This document shows, piece by piece, positions 46,515-56,465 of a DNA stretch of 64,000 nt. Under the pieces are notes generated by a model that was given only the letters and a program-made list of their open reading frames with translations, made no database searches and had not been told where the DNA came from. This stretch comes from Pleurodeles waltl. Lineage: Eukaryota; Chordata; Amphibia; Caudata; Salamandridae. The translations under genes were made by a program, and so were the position numbers. Each line of letters begins with the position of its first letter. The first letter of the stretch is position 1. The DNA is taken from the NCBI RefSeq assembly GCF_031143425.1, contig NC_090438.1, forward strand, positions 753,513,823 to 753,577,822. Reading direction: 5' to 3'.

Positions 46515-49500
46515 ATGTTTGGAATGGTCGCCCCTGGGTCCACAGCCTTACACTCAGCCCTATGTAACACCTACGCAACTCATGCCTGGCACTCATTAAC
46601 TCAGGTCCTTTCCTGGAACGTAAATGGCCTGTTGGACAAGATTAAGAGGTCAGCAGTATTTAACACTCTCCGCAGGTACTCCCCCTCAGTGGTCCTCTTG
46701 CAGGAAACTCACCTCCTTGGGACTAAGTGCCCCATGCTCATGCGGGGAGGATATGACAGAGTATACCACGCGGGCTTCTCCAGGGGCTCTAGAGGGGTAG
46801 CCATTTTACTTCACCGCTCTCTGCCTGTGGTGATCACAGCCACGCAGGTCGACCCACAGGGCAGATTTGTAGTGGCCACTGGGACTCTTCATGGAACACC
46901 GATAAACTTTATATCTGCGTATGCCCCCCCGACGAGACTTGATGCCTTCTTGCACTCGCTCCGCCGAGTGGTTGTGGGACTGCCCCAGGGGACCACCCTG
47001 CTGGGAGGGGACTTCAACGCGGTTCTCGATCCCGATTTGGATGTATCCGGCGAGATCACGGCCAGTAGATTAGCCAGGGCTTCGGCTCTGACTGGTTGGA
47101 CCGAGAGCCTTGGCCTTTGCGAGGTATGGAGAACCTGGCACCCTAGGGATCGTCGGTACACCCACACGTCGGCCGCCCACCGGACGCAATCCAGAATAGA
47201 TCTGGTATTCATGTCCGCTCTGGACCTCTCGAGCGTCACAGGGACAGAGATACTTCCCCGGGGAGTTTCGGACCACGCACCAGTGCGGGTCCGCCTGGGT
47301 GGAGCAGATCCCTCCAGACGCCCGGTATGGCGCCTAAACGCATGGTACTTACAAGACAAAGACTACACCCAGGAGATCAGAAATCAACGAACCCAATATT
47401 TTGATCTGAATCTTGGGTCGGTCCGATCCCCGGGAACATTATGGGCCGCCTGTAAGGCTACCCTCAGAGGGCATGCCAAGCACCTTCTCCGCTCCCGCGA
47501 GCGAGACAGGAACTCCCAGATCTCTGACCTGGAGGCTAGGGCCCTGAGACTGGAACGTCAACAAACGACCTCTTCGTCTGCCACTGCCCTGAGGCAGCTG
47601 ACTATGGTTAGAGAAGAAATTAAACACATAATGCTAGACTCGGCTAGGTGCATTTGGAGAGCTTCGGTAGCCCGTATATATGGCTGGGGGGACAAAAATG
47701 GGAAGCTCCTGCACTGGCTGGCCGCTCGCCCTCTGGCCGGCAGGGTTATACCTGAGATTTTAGAACCCTCGGGCTCCCTCTCCAGGACACCTGCTGAAAT
47801 TGCACAAAGCTTTGCCTCCTACTATGCCCGCCTCTATGCAATGCATCCCCGCCCTGCCATTGAGAAAGAGACTCCCCTCTTGAATGATGTCACTCTCCCA
47901 AGGATCTCCCTGGAGGCAAGAGATAGACTGGATGAAACTATTAGCCTTGCAGAGATCACCAGTGCAATTTCCGGCCTGGCATCAGGCAAGACCCCAGGCC
48001 CTGACGGACTCCCGGCAGAGCTATATAGCAAATGCAGTGATATATTGGGTCCCCACTTACTCAATATGTATGGAGAAGCCGAGAAACTAGGCCGATTTCC
48101 CACGAGATTGACCAAGCTACGATAGTTGTGATACCAAAAACCCAACCCCCATCGCGGCATTGTTCGGCATACCGACCCATCTCACTTCTGAATATTGAGA
48201 TCAAAGTGCTTTCCTCGACCCTGGCCTCTAGATTGAAAGAGATAATGCCCACACTAGTGCACCCTGATCAATGTGGCTTTATGCCCACTCGTAGCACCAG
48301 GCACTGCATTAGGCGGTTGCATCTGGCTCTGGCACATCGCAAGACTCTGTCACACACACCCTTGGCATTACTCTTACTGGACTTTGAAAAAGCCTTTGAC
48401 ACAGTGGATTGGTCCTACCTTGAACTGGTCCTGCAGAAAAATGGGCTCGGCCCCAAATTCCGAGGCCTAGTGAGACTCCTGTATTCCAAACCGACAGCTC
48501 GAGTCCGGGTGAATGGAGTGGTCTCCGACCCGTTCCCTATTGGCCGCGGAACCCGGCAGGGTTGCCCGCTATCCCCATTGCTCTTCGCATTAATGATAGA
48601 GCCTCTTGCGATACTGCTGCGAGGAGATCCCCTGATCGAAGGCTGGTCCTGGCCCGCTTGCGCAGAGGACCGTGTGGCGCTATACGCAGATGATGTCCTC
48701 CTATATATCTCCAACCCGGCTAAAAGTGGCCCCCGCGTGCTAGAGATCCTGGGCCTTTTCGCAGAAGCCTCGGGGCTGATCCTGAATCCAGCCAAGTCCC
48801 TGTTGGTCCCCCTACACCGCTCCGGAGATTGTGTGGACTGGCAGCGGAATATTGCAGTACGAAGAAATAGCTTTAAATACCTGGGAATATTTATTTCACT
48901 TCTCCCCGAGTTGACATGGGAACTTAATGTTACACCGTTAACCAGGAAAATCAGAAGTGATCTCCTACACTGGAGGACACTCCCTCTTAACCTGCTTGGT
49001 AGAATAGCGTTCTACAAGATGATGATCCTTCCTAGGCTCCTCTATCTCCTGCACAATTTTCCCCATCCCATTCCTAGGAAATGGTTTGGGGAAATGGACT
49101 CATTGGCACGCCAATTTATATGGAGCGGAGCCCGCTCACGGTTAGCACTCAAAACTTGCCAGAGGGATGTGTATGATGGAGGTTTGGGCATGTTCAATAT
49201 CCATTACTACCACCTCGCGTCACAAGCACTTGTAATTAATGACTGGATGGGGGGTGGGTGGACAGATCCGGCATACCGACTGGAGCTCCAAACGATGGGG
49301 TACCCACGGATTTGGGACACCCTCTATGGAGGTCCGATCTCTCGAGACATCCCGGACGTGACCAAGGTGGTTCTGCAGGGATGGCGGACGGCTCAAAAAT
49401 CGACGGGGTGGTGGGGACGACTTACCCAACAGACCCCACTGTGGCAGGGGAGGCAATTGGTGGAGGTGGCGGGCCTGGGGGGGTTTCAGAATTGGGATAA

Positions 49501-50338
49501 CATTGGCATCTCCACACTAGGCGATGTCTGGAACGGGTCACACATACAATCCTTCGAAGATCTCCAGAAAAACTTTTCATTAAATAAGACACAGTTCCAC
49601 AGATACCTCCAGCTCCGACATGCCTTATCAGTACATATCCGAGTGGGAGAAACCATACCCGAGTGCAGCCCCATGGAGGCCAAGGCATTGATGGGGAGCC
49701 TGGGCAAGGGAGGTGTTTCCCAGATATATCGCACCCTGGTCTCCGGCACCTCGGGTTCCCTGGGGGTGCTTCGCCAGAGATGGGAGGGGTGGGTGGGCCC
49801 CATGGAAGAGATGGAATGGGGTGAGGCGCTAATGGCCCCGCGTGCCCTGGCGATCGCTACCCGCCTTAGACTGATACAAACTTATTTTTTGCACACAGCA
49901 TACCTCACACCCGACAAACTACACAGAGCGGGCCTCCGCCCCACTGCGGAGTGCCCCCACTGCAGAAATCCTACAGCCGACTTCTTCCACATGGTATGGA
50001 CCTGCCCGGCCATGGTAGCCTGTTGGGGAGCTGTCTTGGGGGAGGTTTCTGAGGTGTTGCAGGAGAATATAGAGAGAGAGCCTCTGCCCCTCCTTCTTGG
50101 GATCATGGGTGACACCGAGCTAAGGAGACCAGATCGAATCTTCCTCGGGGTGGTGTGCTTAGTGGCTAAGAGGGATATAGTGGCTAACTGGAAGGCCAAG
50201 AGTGCCCCATCATTGGCTAAATGGAGACGGGGAGTGGATTGGTGCGCACAGAGTGAAAAACTTGTATATGAGGCTAGAGGATGTCCGAATAAATACAATA
50301 GGATATGGGGGAAATGGGAGGCCGCAATAGGCACCTGA
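46515..50338 (+). CDS. L1 ORF2 (endonuclease, RT, zinc knuckle), one frameshift
   Basis: The first frame (46515-48125) holds the AP-like endonuclease: VLSWNVNGLLD, LLQETHLLG, SAYAPPTRLD, LLGGDFNAVLD, SRIDLVFMS and VSDHAPV. The second frame (to 50338) holds RT: SAYRPISLLNIEIKVLS, HPDQCGFMPTRS, LLDFEKAFDTVDW, GTRQGCPLSPLLFALMIEPL, the active site LYADDVLLYI, and KYLGIFIS. A C-terminal C-x2-C-x7-H-x4-C zinc knuckle follows (CPHCRNPTADFFHMVWTC). The frames meet near 48109-48112, where the downstream frame corresponds to a one-base loss and the upstream frame hits TAG at 48123-48125. Catalytic boxes are otherwise intact. Total coding length about 1270 residues, normal for L1 ORF2p. Confidence 0.92.
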
Positions 50339-50457
50339 ATAACATGTCATCTCCAATATTAGGGCTGTCTGGGATCACAGGTTCGACCAATGTTGGGTGC
50401 CCGTTGGCATCGTGTTTTGACGTTTGTATTATGGTTTTTCTTTCTTTAGCAAAAATC

Positions 50458-50463
50458 AATAAA
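50458..50463 (+). terminator. Polyadenylation signal of the young L1
   Basis: AATAAA lies 120 bases after the ORF2 stop and just before the A-rich tail that ends at the right target-site copy. Confidence 0.75.
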
Positions 50464-50485
50464 AAATTATTTCTAAAAAAAAAAT

Positions 50486-50500
50486 ATATTCAGAGATAGA
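50486..50500. repeat. Right target-site duplication of the young L1
   Basis: Partner of 43926-43940, with one mismatch. Downstream coding similarity of the older L1 resumes directly. Confidence 0.9.
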
Positions 50501-52465
50501 ATTTACCAGTGACCTCATCACTACTTTAAAATATACACTCCTTACTTAAGAAGATTAATAATGATATCATAATATCCTAGATGGCTGGTCACCCAATTTC
50601 TTTGATGGTGGGGTAGAGCAGGTCCCTTAAAAATTATGATACCCCTCACCCCCTGTTAATTATCTCATTAGTATGTGCCCTATGTCTCTTTCAAATGACT
50701 TCCCAACATAAATCAACAATACTTTTAATACATTTTTATAGCAAGGTAAGAAACCTAGAATTTCACTAAAAAAAACATAGGCTCTCTAAGGACAGCAGTG
50801 ACATACGTCTAGCTAACTTGAGGAACTACCAAACAAGTTACTAACTGGTTCATTGAGGAGGAGGACTATTTACCAGTCCGGGCAAACCTAGAGAAATCAC
50901 TTTTAAATGACACACCAATAAGTGCTTTCCTGAAAATGCACATTTTCCACCTCCCACACTCCAAGTATGTCATGAATAACACTAAAAAGGATATTTTAAG
51001 ATTCGACTATCACTCGAAAGTAAAATTCTGCAACTTTAAACTGTCACCCATATGGCTCAAACTCAAAATTAAAAAGGATGGTCATCCAGTACTCTGGCCC
51101 GATTGATCAAAGAAAGGAATTCATTTGTTCAAACACATTTTTGACAGCAGCCTACTGCTCCAATTCCCCACCTTACAGTCATGTTTCAGACTTGATAACC
51201 TGGACCTTTGAGACCACAAGTCCAGATATGGAAACATCCATTATTAAAGAATAGTGCCCCGCTACCTACACTAATTGGTAACTTGCGCAAAATCAGACAT
51301 GTATTATCCAAAGTATATAAATCACTTCTACCCAAATCACACAGAGCCCACACTCAAAATAAACAAAGATGGTAGGCACTTCCAAAAGCAAAGCAAAATT
51401 TGACTGGAAGTGTATCAATAGATCCACTTTTACAAACAAGATATCACCGACACTATCCCAAACAAACTACATGATTATTAACAGATGCTACTGGTCCCCC
51501 AAAAAACTTCACAAACTTAATCTTATACAAGACCCCAAATGTTGTGACTGTGGTGTACATAATGGCGATATGGCTCATATGTTCTTTCATTGTCCCATCC
51601 TCTAGAATTATTGGGATAACATTTTTAAATTTATAAAAAAACAGTTTGGGTATTGATCTCACTGGTGAATTCTCACACATACTACTTTGTCAGCTAGACC
51701 CTCAAATAAAAAACGAAGCAGGTGAATCTCTGTTAGATCTAATGCGGATCCTTGCCTGCAAACGGATTCTCAATAACTGGAAGAATTACACTATAATTTT
51801 CATTCCATATGTGGTGTGAATGGCTCACATTTCTTAGAGGGGCGAATAATACCTAATTACAACTTTTGCCTTGGAGACCGAAGAACACAGACCTACGTGG
51901 GGCTCACATGAAGCCACTTCACTTCATTTTGAACCACCATAGTCACAGTCACATTTCACTTGCCCCTACTTCAGGCGCCCGAAAGCGCACTGCTCCAGAT
52001 TGTCTTTCAATCATACTTCCCATCATCTAAACCCAAGTGAATTATATACAAACTTTGGTATTCACTCGATCATTGTTTTGACTTAAATGAATCTATTCAA
52101 GTGCTGACTGTTCCACTGTGCATATAAGATTACATTAATATGGTATATTGTACAATATAAAAGATGTCACAACGTTTCTTTATTCACTTGCATACAATAT
52201 TGATTTATTGCACTAATTCACATGCTGGATATTTAACCTCTATGAATATATGACATGACTGATGTGTAATTCGGTGCATAGTCTTTACCCCTCTCCTCTT
52301 ACATTCTGTATTCCCTCACTTGTGCTTAATGATCTCAGTGACACCAATGCAATATGTTTAGCAATGATGAACACACTCTCTCTTACTCATCTGAGTTCCC
52401 GCACTGTCCTATGTTTGAGGTTTGTGTATGAAAAATCAGTAAAGATTATTTGAATTTAAAAAAAG
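50501..52465 (+). pseudogene. Older L1 ORF2 relic, 3' part and tail
   Basis: This continues the L1 copy that is broken at 43925. Near 51369-51605 the plus strand reads TLSQTNYMIINRCYWSPKKL then CCDCGVHNGDMAHMFFHCP, the C-terminal zinc knuckle. The remainder is a 3' UTR ending in an A-rich tail (TTTAAAAAAAGG at 52456-52467). Numerous stops show it is much older than the insert. Confidence 0.75.
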
Positions 52466-53150
52466 GCTCTGAGAGCATAGTGAAGAACTCTTTAATTAAA
52501 AACCCATATTCCCGTCCTCAGAGAGAGAGTAACACAGTCTGAGTTCTAAGCCATGCGCTGACCCTTCTCTTAAATTAAATACACTGCTTTTTACTGCTTA
52601 AGTGCAATGTGACAATCACAGGAGCTTCAATTTTGCTTGTACAAAAGTGTTTAACATAGTCCACATATAGAAAATGCCTAATCACATATTGGTGTGGAGA
52701 TACTGCATCCTTTTCACAGTGGGAAATCATGCACAGTAGCAGAGTTTACTGAAGCTGGGCTAAAACATTAATGTGAAAAATCCAGGGATGGACTGCATCG
52801 CAAAGAGAAAGGGAAGGAAAGCTGGACCTGCTATGAGGCGGTTATCACATTCTCCAACAGAGGGAATTCGATATGGATAATTCTTATATATGTTACACTT
52901 AAAACAGTTCTAATGATATCAATGAATAGTATAATATGTTCCAAAACTGAATCATTCAGACTCAAATGCGTGCCTATAGTTAATAATGCAGACCCCATTG
53001 GTACGGCATGGCAGCTGCAGATTACACACAACTGATGTCATCATACTGATCTCTTGCCACTTATCATAGCCCCCCAACGAGTCTGGGGTACGGTGCCACT
53101 ACACATGCTGCAACATTGATAGCTACACCACTTGGTACCAGTCCCAAGCT
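52466..53150. other. Unassigned sequence
   Basis: No gene or repeat was recognised between the old L1 tail and the CpG-rich block. Confidence 0.4.
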
Positions 53151-53179
53151 CAGTGTTGTCTGCGGCAAGGGAAACAAAA

Positions 53180-53640
53180 AGAGAGGAAGTTGATGCAATC
53201 CACAGTGATGTGCGCTGCGCACCAGCCGGGGTGAACTAGACTGCTGCGTGCCTCAGGGGATCTCCTCACCTGTAGTCTGGGTGTCCGGAGTGTCGCTGCC
53301 ATGGCGGCGAGCAGTGCAGGTGACTGTCCCAGGCCGAGAGTCGCCAGCAGCAGCAGTGCTTGGCTGTGCAGTGCCAGGAGTGCAGTAGCAGGCCAAGCCT
53401 GGCTCCCTCTGCCTCTCATGTGGGCCACTGCCAGCAGTACCAGCCGTGCAACCTGAAATCACCCCAAGCCCAGGGTTTCTCCTCCTCCTGCAGACTGCAG
53501 GTAACAATGGAGAGCAGAGAAGAAGCCAGCACTTGAGACAGCCCCAGGTCTCTGAACAGCTGCGTCCTTCAGCAGGGCTCAGACAAGAGGGGCAAACCTG
53601 CCGGCCGTGGGAGGGAACAGCAGTCCAGTGCTCATAGAAG
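53180..53640 (-). promoter_or_regulatory. CpG-rich block, candidate promoter/first exon of RIPK1
   Basis: A local rise in G+C and CpG lies between the 3' end of an upstream minus-strand gene (about 56.0 kb) and RIPK1 (36.6 kb), where a RIPK1 promoter is expected. On minus, GCCGCCATGG (ATG at 53302-53300) is followed by 11 codons and CTACAG|GTGAGG, a good donor (exon end 53270, GT at 53269-53268). Joined to the exon at 36361-36567 this frame would stop at the TAA one base before the RIPK1 ATG, i.e. an upstream ORF of 19 codons. The plus strand also has an ATGG context and a GCAG|GTGA donor-like site at the same place, so direction is uncertain and the region may be repeat-derived. Confidence 0.35.
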
Positions 53641-53962
53641 TCTCAGATGCTTCTTACACTAGCTATTGGCAGCTTGGGTGTGACAAGGGAGGGGTCATGG
53701 TTCAGTGCTTCTAACCCCGGTTCACACAAGCCCCAGCGCTGGTGGTGGGTCTTGAGTCGCAGACAGCAGGCTTGGCCTCACACAGCAGGCACATGTATTC
53801 CGGGGTAACAAGATCTCTTCCAGTGAAGCAGCAGAGTAAGCCTCTCCTTTGCGCAGGAATGTTCTTTGGAAGGGGATAGGCCATCATTGTTGGGCAGGTC
53901 ATATTTCTTATCAACAGAATGGATTTCTGAGAGATACAGACACAAAACTACACCAGTGCTGA

Positions 53963-54064
53963 TTAATTCCGCAAGTAGAGCGGAGCAGCAGAATTTATTA
54001 GTAATTCTGTGTTACAAGAGTAACACGGAATTACTACATTCCTCCAATTTGCCAGCGGAATTAA
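53963..54064. repeat. Short hairpin MITE, 102 bp
   Basis: Terminal inverted repeats TTAATTCCGC (53963-53972) and GCGGAATTAA (54055-54064) are perfect. An inner stem is formed by AGTAATTCTGTGTTAC and GTAACACGGAATTACT around 54000-54035, with a 4-base loop and one mismatch. This is a compact non-autonomous DNA transposon-like palindrome. The terminal TTAA could be part of the element or its target. Confidence 0.6.
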
Positions 54065-55990
54065 AATTCAGCACGCCCCTATTTATCTCACAAAATAATG
54101 AAGCGCATTAATCTTTAAGAGAACACTGGGATGTTCTAAAACTTGATAATGTCATCAGGACACTTATCTGACAAACCACGGATGAGTATGAAAAAGTTTA
54201 AATCCTTTTGCCCGTCTTTGCGTAACTATAACCTGCTTCAGCCAAGTTTTTTTCTTCAAGCCGCCACTGCCCACAGAAAGTGCACATCTCGGACACTGAG
54301 GCACCTTGATCTATGGGTCTTGAAACATTCAATAATTTACTAACTTGCTCAGCTCAGCCCAAAACAGATTACATTTTTGCTACTGCTTAAAGTTATCCTC
54401 CTCTGGTCATCAGATGAACTAGACACTTACTCATAGTCCTCCTGTGAAACTTATAAGACAAATATTATAAACTTGTGTGCAGTAGGGTCTTGCTTGTACT
54501 CAACTCACTTGCCTTCACCAACTATTTCAGGCAGACCCCCTGGCTAACTGTCTGAATGATACACCTACTATTCATTTTTCTATTGTCAACAAACCCATTC
54601 AGGCTCTCACGGAGTGTGACAGTATTTCTTTGAAATTAAGTATTGCAGAGTTACAACTTTACAACTAAAAGATTTAATATCCAAGTGACACAGTAGAAAA
54701 CAATGGCAGAAATATAAGCAATCATTGTTTACCCAAAAGGTAACAAATGCAGTTGTTGTAAATTTATAATTCATAAATGCAAGGAGAATTGTAGTTCTTG
54801 TTTAGTTCTTGACTGCTGCTATTCAAATAATGCAAATACAGAGAAGCATAATACTCGCCTGAGTCTTTAATAAAATTAAGACTTCCTTTCATATATTAAT
54901 AGGAAAATCTACATTTAATCATCAAGGATGGTCAAGTGGGTATAAAAAGGGGGTTTAAAAAAGTTGGAACTGATAAAACACTGGCTTCTTAAAAATAACA
55001 TGGCAGAACTGAAGACGCATGTTCATCCTTTTAGTATTTTGTCTTGTTTTTTTAAACAAGTTACTGCCTCGGGAGGAATGTGAGAGAAAAGAAAATACAA
55101 TAAACATTTTGCAGGCCAAAAAGATTAGGTCTTATTAACGATTGAGGAGGTATCATAACTAGTCCCTGAGATCCCTTCTGCCATTTTTCATTATAGAAAA
55201 GCTATAAAACAATCAATGAAACTGATGAAAATATATTTTTTCCAAACCTCTTTCTTCAGTAGCATTAAAATGTTATCATTCATTAAATCATAAACTATTC
55301 AATCTTTTTAGATCACTGGGAAGATCCACTAATATACATGATCACCTCATTGTGTGGACAAGTTAACATAAATATTGCTTGACATCACAAATAATATATT
55401 CAAATGAGTAATCCAAATCTCTTTAATGATTTGTATGTACCCAGACTTTTGCACAAAATCAGTGAGACTTCATATTTTATCACTGTAAATAATACATTGC
55501 CAATCAGGCACACTCATTATGAAAAAACAAACCCATGATCAACCCCTCAATGTATTTTTAATACATATCGAATGTGTATGGTATACATCATTTATGTACA
55601 AAGTATGAATGAGGTTAGTAAGCTGCCATACAGCAACCTGGGTCAACACTGAAGGCTATAAAACATTTTTAGAATATACAGTCTAAAATGAAAATAAATT
55701 GTGACAATAGGCATTAATAATTATTTAACATTAAATAGATATTTTGTATTAGGAAATGATGAAAAAACTGAATATTATGAAGAGTTCTAACATTTGTTTT
55801 AAGGAATGCAAAATTAATCTATTAATTGTTATGTATACCCTTATAGAAAGAGTTTATTGTTTTGTCTTTCATGTTTATTCAGCCTTAAAAAGATAGACCC
55901 TTACAAAATGTGTGTCAGCTGTTGGATTGTAATGAATTCAACTGAAGAAAAAACGGATGTAAAGAAATAAATACAACAGATCCAGAAATA
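54065..55990. other. AT-rich intergenic sequence between two minus-strand genes
   Basis: No coding, tandem or element signal was recognised. It lies downstream of the predicted polyadenylation site of the upstream gene and upstream of the candidate RIPK1 promoter. Low repeat content compared with the rest of the window makes it a place to look for conserved elements. Confidence 0.4.
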
Positions 55991-56010
55991 GTTTAAAGTG
56001 ACAATTAATA

Positions 56011-56016
56011 TTTATT
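56011..56016 (-). terminator. Candidate polyadenylation signal of the unidentified gene
   Basis: AATAAA on the minus strand (TTTATT on plus) lies about 285 bases after the stop codon at 56301, a normal 3' UTR distance. Confidence 0.4.
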
Positions 56017-56300
56017 CTGATCTCAAGTGCCTTCCCAAATAATAATAATAATAAAAAATTAAAAAAACACTAAACACAAGTGCCTGAGGTTTTCTTTTTT
56101 TATACTGTGTGCAATTTAAATAATTGCAAGAGAACGCTCTGGCCTGTTCTAAATCCAAAACTGTTTTTCTCCCATTCCATCGTTTTCAGCTCTGCTCTGT
56201 CTGTGTAAGGACCCCAAGTCATACATAAATGCAAATTAAAATCAACTTTTTTTTAAAGGGATGAGCCTCTACTTGAGTGCCAAGTAACTGAGCCATAAAG

Positions 56301-56465
56301 TTACATTACTTTTTTAGACGTGGAGCCAAGACGGGGTTTCAATTCTGATCCCCATGCACAAAAAGGTTGTGCAGGGTTCGCAGTTCTGACTTTTTCCCCC
56401 ACTGCCTTCCCCTGAAAGATTTTCGGTAAGTAAGGTCTGTCAAAATCCATCAGGGGAAAAAGGCG
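56301..56465 (-). CDS. Predicted terminal coding exon, unidentified gene
   Basis: On minus a strong acceptor (TTTTTGCCTTTTTTTCAG, AG at 56467-56466) is followed by 54 codons and TAA. The peptide begins RLFPLMDFDRPYLPKIFQGK and ends WGSELKPRLGSTSKKVM. It is basic and proline-containing, with no membrane segment or repeat. Composition and splice context look like a genuine last exon rather than an element; the intron phase (0 assumed) is unproven. I do not recognise the protein. In mammals NQO2 lies upstream of RIPK1 on the same strand, but this peptide does not resemble the NQO2 C-terminus as I recall it. Short, basic, tryptophan-containing tails like this occur in many small cytoskeletal or ciliary proteins, which is only a guess. 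Confidence 0.5.
   Translation of the reverse strand, partial: RLFPLMDFDRPYLPKIFQGKAVGEKVRTANPAQPFCAWGSELKPRLGSTSKKVM

Larger units (their letters stand above)
43941..50485 (+). mobile_element. Young full-length L1-like retrotransposon (6.5 kb)
   Basis: The element begins GGGGGCGTGGCTTCGGGCGT followed by CAAGATGGC, like other vertebrate L1 5' ends. It has a GC-rich 5' UTR of about 1.1 kb, intact ORF1 (45034-46128), ORF2 (46515-50338) with a single frame break, a 147-bp 3' UTR, AATAAA at 50458-50463 and an A-rich tail to 50485. It is bounded by a 15-bp target duplication with one mismatch and is inserted in an older L1 of the same strand. The near-intact frames and TSD indicate recent insertion relative to the other elements in the window. 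Confidence 0.92.

Noticed and set aside
46889..47359. Minus-strand open frame of 156 codons
   Set aside because: Shadow of the L1 endonuclease coding sequence.
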